Position numbers and translations under genes: made by a program
Shown here: piece by piece, positions 49,368 through 58,561 of the stretch
How the letters are laid out: every line of letters starts with the position of its first letter
Numbering within the stretch: position 1 is the first letter of the stretch
The notes under the pieces: generated by a model
The model's database searches: none
Told to the model about the DNA's origin: nothing
Seen by the model: only the letters and a program-made list of their open reading frames with translations
NCBI GenBank assembly: GCA_002483105.1
Contig: DLHG01000015.1
Location: 318,197-382,196, forward strand
Direction of reading: 5' to 3'
Length of the DNA: 64,000 bases
DNA from: Bacteroidetes bacterium UBA7674
GTDB lineage: Bacteria; Bacteroidota; Bacteroidia; Chitinophagales; Chitinophagaceae

Positions 49368-50750
49368 ATGCAATTAGCTATTATAGGCACAGGATATGTT
49401 GGACTGGTTACGGGCACTTGTTTTGCTGAAACAGGCAATAATGTCACCTGTATAGATATTAACGAAGACAAAATAGCTCAGCTTAAAGAAGGTAAATCTC
49501 CTATTTATGAGCCGGGGCTCGACGTTCTGCTGGAAAGAAACATTAAAGAAAATAGAATACAATTTACTACTAACGTAAAAGAAGGTATTAAAAAGGCCGA
49601 TATCATTTTCCTGGCACTTCCTACCCCTCCCGGCAAAGATGGTTCTGCTGACCTGCAGTTCGTTTTGGATGTGGCAGCTCAGTTAAGCACTCTGATCACT
49701 TCTTACAAAGTGATAGTTAATAAAAGTACAGTTCCTGTAGGTACTGCTGAAAAAGTAGCTCATGTCCTTGCTCAGAAACTGGATACCTCATTATTCGACG
49801 TAGTGTCCAATCCTGAGTTCCTGCGTGAGGGGGTTGCGGTGGAAGATTTCCTGAAACCCGACCGTGTGGTAGTAGGTACTTCATCTGAAAAAGCAAAAAA
49901 ACTGATGGATGAGCTCTATCAGCCATTCGTTCGTCAGGGTAATCCTGTTTTTTTCATGGATGAGCGTTCCGCGGAAATGACCAAGTATGCAGGCAATGCC
50001 TACCTGGCTATGCGGATCTCCTTTATGAATGAAATGGCCAACCTATGTGAAAAGGTAGGTGCTGATGTGGACCTGGTGCGTATGGGCATAGGCAGTGATA
50101 ACCGTATAGGAAAACGCTTCCTGTTCCCCGGTGTAGGTTATGGTGGTAGTTGCTTCCCTAAGGATGTAAAGGCTTTGGGACAAATAGCCAGCCAGCATGA
50201 CTACGAATTCCAACTGGTGAACACGGTAATAAACGTGAACGACAGGCAGAAAACTATACTAGGCAAAAAAGTAAAAGAGTTTTTTGGCAATGATCTCACA
50301 GGCAGAACGTTCGCTATATGGGGACTCGCCTTCAAGCCTGAAACTGATGATATACGCGAAGCCCCGGCTTTAGAACTGATAGACGAGCTGCTAAAAGCAG
50401 GTGCGCAGGTGAAAGCCTACGATCCTGAAGCAATGGCAAACGTAAAAAGCATAATAGGCGATAAGATCACTTATGCTACTAACCAATATGATGCTATTGC
50501 AGATGCTGATGCACTGGTGATAGTAACAGAATGGAGCGAATTCAGAAATCCTGATTTTACTAAGATCAGCGAGACTTTAAAAATGCCTGTTATCTTCGAT
50601 GGCCGTAACGTGTACACACTGGATAAAATGCAGGAATGCGGATTCTACTACGAGAGCATTGGCCGCAGGATCATACACGAGCAGGTGCGCAGCACATTGC
50701 CGATCAGTGTAGAAACTCCCGTTCGTGAAAGAACGATACACGACAAATAG
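49368..50750 (+). CDS. ugd: UDP-glucose 6-dehydrogenase
   Basis: A 460-residue UDP-glucose/GDP-mannose dehydrogenase family enzyme. It has the N-terminal NAD site IGTGYVGLVTGTCFAE, the hinge NPEFLREGVAVEDFLKPDRVV, the GNAYLAMRISFMNEMANL segment, the catalytic Cys262 in GVGYGGSCFPKDVKALG and the C-terminal IWGLAFKPETDDIREAP. The downstream gene is a UDP-glucuronate decarboxylase, so UDP-glucose is the likely substrate and UDP-glucuronate the product. This would feed the polysaccharide cluster at 11534-21148. Confidence 0.94.
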   Translation: MQLAIIGTGYVGLVTGTCFAETGNNVTCIDINEDKIAQLKEGKSPIYEPGLDVLLERNIKENRIQFTTNVKEGIKKADIIFLALPTPPGKDGSADLQFVLDVAAQLSTLITSYKVIVNKSTVPVGTAEKVAHVLAQKLDTSLFDVVSNPEFLREGVAVEDFLKPDRVVVGTSSEKAKKLMDELYQPFVRQGNPVFFMDERSAEMTKYAGNAYLAMRISFMNEMANLCEKVGADVDLVRMGIGSDNRIGKRFLFPGVGYGGSCFPKDVKALGQIASQHDYEFQLVNTVINVNDRQKTILGKKVKEFFGNDLTGRTFAIWGLAFKPETDDIREAPALELIDELLKAGAQVKAYDPEAMANVKSIIGDKITYATNQYDAIADADALVIVTEWSEFRNPDFTKISETLKMPVIFDGRNVYTLDKMQECGFYYESIGRRIIHEQVRSTLPISVETPVRERTIHDK

Positions 50751-50790
50751 AACATTACTATAGTTTACTCATTTCAATAAAAGACCACTC

Positions 50791-51726
50791 ATGTCAAAAC
50801 GCATACTTATCACCGGAGCAGCCGGCTTTTTAGGGTCACATCTTTGCGACCGTTTTATAAAAGAAGGTTACGAGGTAATAGGAATGGACAACCTGCTCAC
50901 AGGTAACATCAAAAATATAGAGCACCTTTTCCCTTTAAAGGAGTTCCAGTTCTATCATCACGATGTCAGCAAGTTCGTACACGTACCGGGTAAGATAGAC
51001 TACATCCTTCATTTCGCATCTCCCGCTAGTCCTATAGATTATCTGAAGATGCCGATACAAACATTGAAGGTAAGCTCCCTGGGCACACACAACCTGCTTG
51101 GCCTGGCTAAAGCTAAAGGCGCGCGCATTCTCGTAGCTTCTACATCAGAAGTATATGGTGACCCGCTGGTGCATCCGCAAACCGAAGAATACTGGGGTAA
51201 TGTAAACCCTATCGGCCCCCGTGGTGTATATGACGAAGCTAAGCGCTTCATGGAAAGCATCACTATGGCATACCACAACTACCACCAGGTAGAAACACGC
51301 ATCATCCGCATATTCAACACTTATGGTCCGCGTATGAGGCTGGATGATGGCCGTGCGCTGCCTACATTCATGAGCCAGGCGCTACGTGGTGAAGACGTTA
51401 CCGTATACGGCGATGGTTCACAGACACGTTCATTCTGCTATGTAGATGATTTGGTAGAAGGTATCTACCGTCTGCTCCTTTCTGATTATCATATGCCGGT
51501 GAACATCGGTAACCCGTCAGAGATCACACTTTTACAATTCGCTGAAGAGATATTAACGCTTACAGGTTCTAAATCGAAGATCGTTTACGAACCATTACCA
51601 CAGGACGATCCAAAGCAACGTCAACCGGACATCACCAAAGCATCAGAGATACTTGGCTGGTCTCCGAAAGTTGACCGGAGCGAAGGACTCAAAAGAACAT
51701 TGGAATATTTTAAAGAGCACATTTAG
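50791..51726 (+). CDS. UDP-glucuronate decarboxylase (UDP-xylose synthase)
   Basis: A 311-residue extended short-chain dehydrogenase. The Rossmann motif is ITGAAGFLGSHL (residues 7-18), and the catalytic Tyr147/Lys151 pair is in GVYDEAKRFMESI. The segments LHFASPASPIDYLKMPIQTLK, STSEVYGDPLVHPQ and RIFNTYGPRMRLDDGRA are diagnostic for UXS-type enzymes, which decarboxylate UDP-glucuronate to UDP-xylose. It follows ugd by 40 bp, a typical pathway pair. It should supply a pentose for exopolysaccharide or lipopolysaccharide. Confidence 0.93.
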   Translation: MSKRILITGAAGFLGSHLCDRFIKEGYEVIGMDNLLTGNIKNIEHLFPLKEFQFYHHDVSKFVHVPGKIDYILHFASPASPIDYLKMPIQTLKVSSLGTHNLLGLAKAKGARILVASTSEVYGDPLVHPQTEEYWGNVNPIGPRGVYDEAKRFMESITMAYHNYHQVETRIIRIFNTYGPRMRLDDGRALPTFMSQALRGEDVTVYGDGSQTRSFCYVDDLVEGIYRLLLSDYHMPVNIGNPSEITLLQFAEEILTLTGSKSKIVYEPLPQDDPKQRQPDITKASEILGWSPKVDRSEGLKRTLEYFKEHI

Positions 51727-51743
51727 TGCTCTTTTTTTTTGCT

Positions 51744-51858
51744 CCCGTCACTGCGAGCAACGAAGCAGTCCCACGAAACGATTTGCATATGATACAGGCT
51801 TATCACGAGCTGAACAATAGTTCGTGGGACTGCTTCGTCGTACCTCCTCGCAGTTACG
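51744..51858. repeat. Dispersed palindromic repeat (REP-like), full inverted pair
   Basis: Left arm ACTGCGAGCAACGAAGCAGTC with the CCACGAA extension (51750-51777); right arm its near-exact inverse TTCGTGGGACTGCTTCGT (51821-51838) plus CCTCGCAGT ending at 51854. The 43-bp centre is unrelated. Partial copies of the same arm are at 57735-57792 and 57819-57862. This is the widespread bacterial CGTCATTGCGAGGAACGAAGCAA-like repeat type. Confidence 0.7.
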
Positions 51859-51868
51859 CACACAAAAT

Positions 51869-51893
51869 AATTGCGGACCTACGGTCCGCAATT
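51869..51893 (-). terminator. Terminator of the 87-aa gene at 51919
   Basis: Perfect 11-bp stem AATTGCGGACC/GGTCCGCAATT with loop TAC. On the minus strand it is followed by ATTTTGTG. It lies 26 bp beyond the stop of the 87-residue gene. Confidence 0.65.
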
Positions 51894-51918
51894 ATAAATA
51901 ACGTATTCAGTAGTAAGA

Positions 51919-52182
51919 CTATAGCGTATGCCCTGCTTTCTGCTGTATATAATCACTGAAGTCTCCTTCCAAAGCCAATACCCATTCCGGTAGTGCTGCA
52001 TTAGGTGTGATCACCCATTCTTTCTTCCCTTCAGCTACATTCACCTCACCTGCAGGACGTTGGGTCATAGCGAACGCTTTAAGCCTTAATTGTTGATACG
52101 GCTCAACAACATAAGATACCTTGTCTTTGTTCGGTTTAAAATAGAATTGCTTGTCTCCGAATTCACCTTTATAAGTCTGCAT
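51919..52182 (-). CDS. Conserved-looking hypothetical protein (87 aa)
   Basis: An 87-residue soluble protein I do not recognise. It starts MQTYKGEFGDKQFYFKP, contains a Gln/Lys/Arg-rich centre (YQQLRLKAFAMTQRP) and ends LPEWVLALEGDFSDYIQQKAGHTL. There is no signal peptide or membrane span. Coding support comes from the absence of other frames, the good terminator beyond the stop and the ordinary codon use. It stands between the repeat region and the TolC gene; the 182 bp upstream hold nothing I can identify. Confidence 0.6.
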   Translation of the reverse strand: MQTYKGEFGDKQFYFKPNKDKVSYVVEPYQQLRLKAFAMTQRPAGEVNVAEGKKEWVITPNAALPEWVLALEGDFSDYIQQKAGHTL

Positions 52183-52364
52183 AATATACCCAACTCTTCG
52201 TTTCTACCCGGCATCATTACCGACCATACTCCCGTAACTTCCGCTACGGGAATCGCTTGAAGGTAGGCTTATTAAACGGGTTACAATTTTTTATTATGGA
52301 ATAGCTGTATAGATAGTGCTTCATCACTTCACAATTAGCCGTTGTTGGTCGCCTGACCAACAAC

Positions 52365-53675
52365 TTACCGCACCAACTGATTCTCCAGTTCCAGTACTAT
52401 CGTCTCATTCACTTTCACATTATAGGCAGCAGTGTATAAGTCAACCAATGCCTGCACATAGCTGTTCTCAGCTTCGCGTGTTTCCAGCGTAATAGCGATA
52501 CCTGCTTTAAAACGTGCCTTCTGAATATCTACATTCTCTTTGGCGTATTTAATATTCTCTTTCTGCAGCATATAGGCCGCAACAGCCATCTGGTAATTGC
52601 GCCAGCCTGCACGATACTGCCTGCTTACTTCGGTGTTCTGTTTGTCGTAAGCCAGCTCTGCGCTCACTGCCTGCAGCGAGGCGACCTTGGCTTGCTGCCT
52701 GACCGTCCCTCCACGGAACAAAGGCATGTTCAATGATATACCACCCGACGGCCCATAGCTCCTGCTGAACAAGGCAAAACCAGCCGCACTCGTGTTGCGG
52801 GTAAACACATAAGAACCATCCAGTGTAACAGTAGGTAAATGATAGGTCTTCGCGATCTTCGCAGTCTGCCTTGATATCTCCACATTTCGCCTGGCAACTT
52901 CAAGAGATAGGTTTACCTCTTTTAATCTTTCTTTATCCAAGGGTTGTAAAGCCAGGTTTAATTGCAGGCTATCATCCACATCATAAAACTGCTCCGACTC
53001 TTCCCCCAGCAGCATGCTCAGGTTGGTCATCGACTGGAATATAAATGCTTCCTGCTCCAGCGAATCGGTTCTGCGGATATTATGGTCCACTCTCGCTTGT
53101 AAATAATCCACCTTAGCAGATGTACCTGATTCATACTGGGCTTGCGACAGGAACATTCTTGTAGCAGCAAGAGAAATACCTGTATCTATCGCTATTATCT
53201 GTTGCCGGCGCCATACCACTGCCGCATATGCCTGTATCACCTGCGATACTGTGCTCTGTATTTGTGCTTTCAGTTGCGTATTAGCCAGTGCTTCACGCCC
53301 TTCCAGTTGTTTCTTCACCTGGAACATTCTTGTTCCGTCAAATACTACCCACGCCGCATCTATAGAACCACTCAATCCGGAGGTAACTGCATTAGGGCGT
53401 ACCTGCTCCTGTCCACTCGCCAGCTGGTTAAATACATTACTTGTTCCTCTCCTGTAGAAGCCATTAGCATCTACGCTCGGTAGCATACCTGCATTGCCCA
53501 TGGTATTATTCACATCGGCTTGTTGCACGGCATTGCTGGCTATGCGTATATCAAAATTATATTGCAGCGCCTTGCCGATAGCATCCTGGAGTGTGAGGCG
53601 TTGCTGCGCTTCACTCAGGGTGCTCACTAAGCATAATACAAATATGGCCAAGGGTCTTAGCATTACTTTATTCAT
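52365..53675 (-). CDS. TolC family outer-membrane efflux protein
   Basis: A 436-residue outer-membrane channel of the TolC/OEP family with a signal peptide (MNKVMLRPLAIFVLCLVSTLSEA). The two internal repeats are visible as long amphipathic helices: LTLQDAIGKALQYNFDIRIA near the N-terminus and LREVNLSLEVARRN-type LKEVNLSLEVARRNVEISRQ in the middle. The C-terminus has NVDIQKARFKAGIAITLETREAEN. It would form the outer-membrane exit of the RND pump encoded just upstream, whose stop codon overlaps its start by 8 bp. Confidence 0.92.
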   Translation of the reverse strand: MNKVMLRPLAIFVLCLVSTLSEAQQRLTLQDAIGKALQYNFDIRIASNAVQQADVNNTMGNAGMLPSVDANGFYRRGTSNVFNQLASGQEQVRPNAVTSGLSGSIDAAWVVFDGTRMFQVKKQLEGREALANTQLKAQIQSTVSQVIQAYAAVVWRRQQIIAIDTGISLAATRMFLSQAQYESGTSAKVDYLQARVDHNIRRTDSLEQEAFIFQSMTNLSMLLGEESEQFYDVDDSLQLNLALQPLDKERLKEVNLSLEVARRNVEISRQTAKIAKTYHLPTVTLDGSYVFTRNTSAAGFALFSRSYGPSGGISLNMPLFRGGTVRQQAKVASLQAVSAELAYDKQNTEVSRQYRAGWRNYQMAVAAYMLQKENIKYAKENVDIQKARFKAGIAITLETREAENSYVQALVDLYTAAYNVKVNETIVLELENQLVR

Positions 53676-56600
53676 TTAACTTATTGATCGCCGTTACTTC
53701 TGCATCCTTCCTGCGCGAAAGGAATGTATAGAATACCGGCACTATGAACAATGACAACACAAGCGAGAACAAGATACCACCCACCATCACTATACCCAAA
53801 GGTATGCGGCTGGTAGATGCTTCACCTAATGACAACGCCAGTGGCAATGCACCAAATATCATCGCAAGGCTCGTCATCAGTATCGGGCGGAGACGCATAG
53901 TGGCTGAGCCTATAGCCGCATCCATCTTGGTAGCACCACGTTCCCTTATCTTATTCGCATATTCTACTATCAGGATACCATTCTTGGTCACAAGTCCTAT
54001 CAGCATGATCATACCTATCTGCGAGAAGATGTTCAACGTCTGTCCGAACATCCAAAGCGACAACAATGCACCGGCTATCGCCAAAGGTACGGTCAGCATA
54101 ATGATCAGCGGATCTATGAAGCTCTCAAACTGCGCTGCTAATATCAGGAAGATGAGTATCAACGCCAGTATCAACGCGAATGAAGTATTCGAAGAACTTT
54201 CTTCATAGTCTTTAGACGAACCGCCCAATGCAGAAGAGAATGATTCATCTATCACTTTTTCGTCCTTTAGCTTCTGGTATATTTCCCGCATAGCAATTAC
54301 ACCATCACCAATTGTTTTGCCGGGCGCAAGGTTAGAAGATATCGTTGCCGACTTATACCTGTTGTAGTGATATATCTGTGAGGGACTCGTCGTTTCTTCC
54401 AATGTAACAAGGTTATCCAGAGACACTACTTCGCCACTGGCAGTACGCACGTTCAGCACACGCAGATCAAGCGGCGCTTCTCTGTTGGCCCTGCTCACCT
54501 GGCCTATCACCTGGTACTGTTTGCCATTCATGGTAAAGTACCCGAGGCGGCCATTACTCAGTGCCAGTTGCAATGTCTGCGACACGTCTTGCACAGAGAT
54601 ACCCAGCTGTGATGCCTTTGCCCTGTCTATAGTAATAGAGAGTTCCGGCCTGTTGAATTTCAGATCAGCATCCACACCTTGCAGCACTTCATGTTTCTCT
54701 GCTTCATCAAGAAAGCGTGGCAATACCTCGGCCAGTTTGTCAAAATTGATATTCTGCAAAATGAATACTACCGGGAAATTACTACCACCTCTTTGCACAG
54801 ATATCGTCTGCTCCTGTGTGGCAAATGCCCGACCGAAGTTCAGCTTCTGAAAATCCTGGTTAATATCATCTACAATTTCCTTCTGTGAACGCTCCCTGTC
54901 TTTACTCGAAGACAAACGGATATTACCTCTGCCCGAGTTCACCGCGCCCACACCGGTAAAGCCCGGTGCTGTTACAGATAGTAAGGTTTGTGCTTCAGGA
55001 ATGCTGTCCATCATCATGGCTACTACCTGGTCCATATACCCTTCCATCGCATCGAAGGAAGTTCCTTCAGGTGCACTTACGGTATATTGAAAACGGTTCC
55101 TGTCTTCCAATGGTGCCAGTTCCGATTGCAATGTCTTGCCTATAATTACTATCAATACAAAGCAGCCCAATACTCCCGCTATCGCCACCCATCTTCTTCT
55201 CATTATCCATATAAGGCCCGACTTATACATACGCTCCATTCCTAAAAAGAAAGGTTCGCTCTTTACATAGAATTTAGACGGCTTATGTTCTTTCTTAGTC
55301 AGGTAAACGTTCAGCACCGGGGTCAGTGTAAGTGATACGAACGCAGAGATAAGAACCGCGCCTGCTACCACTATACCAAACTCTCTAAATAACCTACCCG
55401 TAAAACCTTCAAGGAACACGATAGGTAAAAACACTACCGCCAGCGTGATAGACGTGGAGATGACCGCAAAGTATATTTCCTCACTACCCTCCTTCGCCGC
55501 ACGATGCTTTTCCATCCCCTGCTCCAGCTTCTTGTAGATGTTCTCGGTCACAACGATACCATCATCCACCACGAGCCCCGTTGCCAGCACGATCGCCAGC
55601 AGGGTAAGGATGTTAATAGTGAATCCACACAGGTACATAATGAAGAACGCTGCTATCAAACTCACCGGTATATCTATCAGCGGACGAATAGCTATCAGCC
55701 AGTCCCGGAAGAACAGGTATATAATAAGTACCACCAACCCGAAAGCTATGAAGAGTGTTTCCTCAACTTCCTTTATCGAGCTTTTGATGGTCTGCGTATT
55801 ATCGAGGGCTACATTCAGCTTAATATCGGGGGGAACGTCCTTCTTAATTACTTCAAGGCGTTTGTAAAATTCATCTGCTATCGCCACATAGTTAGAACCC
55901 GGCTGCGGTATCACCGCCAGGGCTATCATCGGCGAGTTACTTTCTTTAAGCACCGTCTCTTCATTCTCGGGGCCCAGCACCGCATCTCCTATATCCCGGA
56001 AGTGTATATCAGTGCTGTCCCTGTTCATAATGATCAGGTTATTAAAATCTTCTTCTGTTTGCAGCCTGCCATAGGTACGTACGGTCAGCTCTGTTTGTGC
56101 CCCGCTCAACTTACCCGATGGCAATTCCACGTTCTGCCGATTCAGCGCCGCTGACACATCATTGAACGTTACATTATAAGCACCCATACGCACCGGGTCC
56201 AGCCACAGCCTCATAGAGTAGCGCCTTTGTCCCCATATCTGTATACTACTTACACCCGGTATCGTCTGCAGCCTTTCCACCAGTACATTCTCTCCGTAGT
56301 CGGATAACTGCATGGTATTACGCGTATCACTCTGCACGGTCATGGAAAGTATCGGCCTCGAATTGGCATCCGCTTTAGATACCACCGGCGGCGCATCTAT
56401 ATCCTGCGGAAGGTTACGTAATGCTTGCGATACTTTATCACGCACGTCATTGGTCGCTGCTTCCAGGTCCACGCTCAGGTCAAACTCCACACTTATATTA
56501 CTGCTACCTACCGAGCTGGTAGAAGAGATAGTACTGATACCGGCTATACCATTAATGGATTTTTCCAGCGGCTCAGTTATCTGGCTCTCCATTACGTCAG

Positions 56601-56766
56601 GGTTCGCGCCTGAGTAGGACGTCCGCACGTTCACTATCGGGGGATCTATAGACGGATAATCGCGGATACCAAGGGAATTAAATCCTATCAGGCCGAAGAC
56701 TACTATAATAATATTGAGCACTATTGCCATTACTGGCCGGCGCAAGGATAAAGAAGGTAAGCTCAT
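53668..56766 (-). CDS. RND family efflux pump, inner-membrane subunit
   Basis: A 1032-residue proton-driven exporter of the HAE1 (AcrB-like) class, with two six-span halves and large periplasmic loops. The proton-relay motif GLVVDDGIVVTENIYKKLE is present, and the N-terminal LRRPVMAIVLNIIIVVFGL and YPSIDPPIVNVRTSYSGANPDVMESQITEPLE are typical. It is followed by tolC. The usual periplasmic adaptor gene (HlyD/AcrA type), normally just before the pump gene, is missing: the next gene upstream is sodA on the other strand. Confidence 0.95.
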   Translation of the reverse strand: MSLPSLSLRRPVMAIVLNIIIVVFGLIGFNSLGIRDYPSIDPPIVNVRTSYSGANPDVMESQITEPLEKSINGIAGISTISSTSSVGSSNISVEFDLSVDLEAATNDVRDKVSQALRNLPQDIDAPPVVSKADANSRPILSMTVQSDTRNTMQLSDYGENVLVERLQTIPGVSSIQIWGQRRYSMRLWLDPVRMGAYNVTFNDVSAALNRQNVELPSGKLSGAQTELTVRTYGRLQTEEDFNNLIIMNRDSTDIHFRDIGDAVLGPENEETVLKESNSPMIALAVIPQPGSNYVAIADEFYKRLEVIKKDVPPDIKLNVALDNTQTIKSSIKEVEETLFIAFGLVVLIIYLFFRDWLIAIRPLIDIPVSLIAAFFIMYLCGFTINILTLLAIVLATGLVVDDGIVVTENIYKKLEQGMEKHRAAKEGSEEIYFAVISTSITLAVVFLPIVFLEGFTGRLFREFGIVVAGAVLISAFVSLTLTPVLNVYLTKKEHKPSKFYVKSEPFFLGMERMYKSGLIWIMRRRWVAIAGVLGCFVLIVIIGKTLQSELAPLEDRNRFQYTVSAPEGTSFDAMEGYMDQVVAMMMDSIPEAQTLLSVTAPGFTGVGAVNSGRGNIRLSSSKDRERSQKEIVDDINQDFQKLNFGRAFATQEQTISVQRGGSNFPVVFILQNINFDKLAEVLPRFLDEAEKHEVLQGVDADLKFNRPELSITIDRAKASQLGISVQDVSQTLQLALSNGRLGYFTMNGKQYQVIGQVSRANREAPLDLRVLNVRTASGEVVSLDNLVTLEETTSPSQIYHYNRYKSATISSNLAPGKTIGDGVIAMREIYQKLKDEKVIDESFSSALGGSSKDYEESSSNTSFALILALILIFLILAAQFESFIDPLIIMLTVPLAIAGALLSLWMFGQTLNIFSQIGMIMLIGLVTKNGILIVEYANKIRERGATKMDAAIGSATMRLRPILMTSLAMIFGALPLALSLGEASTSRIPLGIVMVGGILFSLVLSLFIVPVFYTFLSRRKDAEVTAINKLNE

Positions 56767-57069
56767 TTAGGTTTTATGTCCGTTCAAACAATGCTACAAA
56801 ACTGGTCAAATATACATACTTCACTGTACCAATATATAGTAGCGTTTTATCTTTTAACAGTACTGGCAAGTGTTTCAGGTACAAAAATTACACCATGTAT
56901 GTACACCCATCTAAGTATCAACGCTTTAAGCATATGCCTAAACTCATTTAGCCTTGAACTGCCTATACCCGTATTTTATTTTGTTATGAAATCGACTATT
57001 GCATTGGGTGGTTCAACCCATAGAGGTTAAATTTGCTATTCAATCAAATAACCAATTAATTTAAAGATC
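56767..57069. other. Spacer between RND pump and sodA
   Basis: A 303-bp spacer with no supported gene. It holds the sodA promoter and, on the minus strand, TATATTTG (56814-56807), a perfect -7 box about 40 bp before the pump ATG. An 84-codon open frame at 56776-57030 has no recognisable features. Confidence 0.5.
57003..57035 (+). promoter_or_regulatory. Promoter of sodA
   Basis: ATTG (57003-57006) and TAAATTTG (57028-57035), 21 bp apart, match the Bacteroidota -33/-7 pattern. The implied leader before the ATG at 57070 is about 28 nt. Confidence 0.55.
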
Positions 57070-57672
57070 ATGGCATTTACACTCCCCGACTTAGGATATG
57101 CGCACGACGCGCTTGAACCACATATAGATGCACAAACCATGCAGATACATCATGGCAAGCATCACCAGGCTTATGTTGACAACCTGAACAAGTTACTGGA
57201 AGGTACCGACGGTGAAGGAAAGACACTGGAAGAACTGATGGCGAACATTTCTTCATACCCAATGGGCGTACGCAACAACGGTGGCGGACACTACAACCAC
57301 TCTATGTTCTGGACCATCCTAGGCCCTAACGGTGGCTCTCCATCAGGCGACCTGGAAAAAGCGATCAACGAAGCGTTTGGTTCACTGGACGCGATGAAAG
57401 AAAAAATGAACCAGGCAGGCGCTACACGTTTTGGTAGCGGCTGGGCATGGCTGATACTAAAGGATGGCAAACTGGAGATCACTTCTACTCCTAACCAGGA
57501 CAATCCCCTGATGGACATCACCGAAGTAAAAGGCACGCCTATCATCGGTATAGATGTTTGGGAACACGCTTACTACCTGAAATACCAGAACCGCCGCCCG
57601 GAATACCTCGGCGCGATATGGAACGCAATCAACTGGAATGCAGTTGAAGCAAGGTACAAGGCTGCGTTGTAG
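57070..57672 (+). CDS. Superoxide dismutase (Mn/Fe)
   Basis: A 200-residue SOD that converts superoxide to oxygen and hydrogen peroxide. Metal ligands are visible: His27 in IHHGKHHQAYV, the second His in NGGGHYNHSMFW, and the Asp and His in IDVWEHAYYLKYQNRRPEYL. The metal (Mn, Fe or either) cannot be fixed from sequence. It has a promoter and a perfect terminator of its own. Confidence 0.97.
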   Translation: MAFTLPDLGYAHDALEPHIDAQTMQIHHGKHHQAYVDNLNKLLEGTDGEGKTLEELMANISSYPMGVRNNGGGHYNHSMFWTILGPNGGSPSGDLEKAINEAFGSLDAMKEKMNQAGATRFGSGWAWLILKDGKLEITSTPNQDNPLMDITEVKGTPIIGIDVWEHAYYLKYQNRRPEYLGAIWNAINWNAVEARYKAAL

Positions 57673-57690
57673 TCCTCATAAAATACTAAA

Positions 57691-57723
57691 AGTAAAAGGG
57701 CTGCCAATGGCAGCCCTTTTACT
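57691..57723 (+). terminator. Terminator of the superoxide dismutase gene
   Basis: Perfect 15-bp stem AGTAAAAGGGCTGCC/GGCAGCCCTTTTACT with loop AAT, 18 bp after the stop. The inner core GGGCTGCC-GGCAGCCC is the same as in the terminator at 4935. Confidence 0.88.
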
Positions 57724-57734
57724 TTATCCACTCG

Positions 57735-57862
57735 CGTCATTGCGAGGAACGAAGCAACTTTTCTCATGGAGCGTAGCGGAATAATCTAGTCCAAACTCTT
57801 ATCAGAAAAACACCACTCCCGTCACTGCGAAGAATGAAGCAGCCTCACGAAATGCATAGCAG
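57735..57862. repeat. Partial copies of the dispersed CGTCATTGCGAGGAACGAAGC-type repeat
   Basis: CGTCATTGCGAGGAACGAAG begins at 57735 and CCGTCACTGCGAAGAATGAA at 57819, each followed by diverged sequence (up to 57792 and 57862). They are in direct orientation, about 84 bp apart. They match the left arm of the element at 51744-51858. Confidence 0.7.
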
Positions 57863-57870
57863 AACAACAC

Positions 57871-57932
57871 ATCCCCTCTTGAGAGGGGTTAGGCCCGCCC
57901 GGATGAAGGATCCGTTCGGACGAGGGTGTGTC
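57871..57932. repeat. Second dispersed repeat type (CCCCTCTTGAGAGGGG palindrome)
   Basis: CCCCTCTTGAGAGGGG (57873-57888) is a perfect 16-bp palindrome, followed by a GC-rich stretch and then GAGGGTGTGTCC. The inserted part contains GGATGAAGGATCCGTTCGG, which shares GGATCCGTTC with the spacer near 31480 (reverse complement). No gene uses it. Confidence 0.5.
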
Positions 57933-57955
57933 CACTCGCATAGCCTCAAAAAAAC

Positions 57956-58561
57956 CTACCTCCCCCCGATACCAAAAGTAAAACCTATACCGACGATCAA
58001 GCCACCGGGAGACAGGATATCCATGACAGCCTCTCCTTCATCAGACAATACATCGCCGGAAAGGATAGTGTAGTCATCGTTGCTTAACGGAATAGAATAA
58101 CCTAGTTGTAAATGAAAACGATTATTACGCTTGCCCATCTTCCAGAAACGATAGCCGCAAACAAATGCATTGGTCTTGTTATGGAGGTCTAACCATACAT
58201 TACGTGTACCGAAAGTAGTTGGCAGATCCGTTTGAAAATTATCGAGGCCGGTATTGAGCGTGATGCCTGTCCCTATCGCCCAGCCCCTGTTGCATGGACT
58301 AAAGAAATAGCGTGCCTCACCGTATACCTTATACCCCCAGCTGGATAAGCCAACACCCGTTCCCAACGACAGCCCGCCAACAACGGGAACATCAATGTTA
58401 AGACCGATAAGTCCGGACGAATAATTTATCCCGGTACCAAATCCTATATACACTTTAGGACAGGGTACTTCTTTTGGGGTGTTTCTTGAATTGCGATTTT
58501 GCGCGAAGGAGAAATGTGCACATAGCAGTGCAGCCAGGATCAGTAAAAAGGGTTTCTTCAT
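57956..58561 (-). CDS. Exported outer-membrane beta-barrel-like protein
   Basis: A 201-residue protein with signal peptide MKKPFLLILAALLCAHFSFAQ, followed by many alternating hydrophobic/polar strands with Gly-rich turns (VYIGFGTGINYSSGLIGLNIDV, GLSLGTGVGLSSWGYKVYGEARYF) and an end that runs GIGFTFGIGGR. Strand-rich composition and the terminal aromatic/hydrophobic strand suggest a small outer-membrane barrel. I cannot name it further. The upstream spacer is repeat-rich; the downstream one holds dispersed repeats. Confidence 0.78.
   Translation of the reverse strand: MKKPFLLILAALLCAHFSFAQNRNSRNTPKEVPCPKVYIGFGTGINYSSGLIGLNIDVPVVGGLSLGTGVGLSSWGYKVYGEARYFFSPCNRGWAIGTGITLNTGLDNFQTDLPTTFGTRNVWLDLHNKTNAFVCGYRFWKMGKRNNRFHLQLGYSIPLSNDDYTILSGDVLSDEGEAVMDILSPGGLIVGIGFTFGIGGR

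Noticed and set aside
56776..57030. 84-codon open frame between the RND pump and sodA
   Set aside because: It overlaps both promoter regions, has no recognisable features and ends in the sodA control region.
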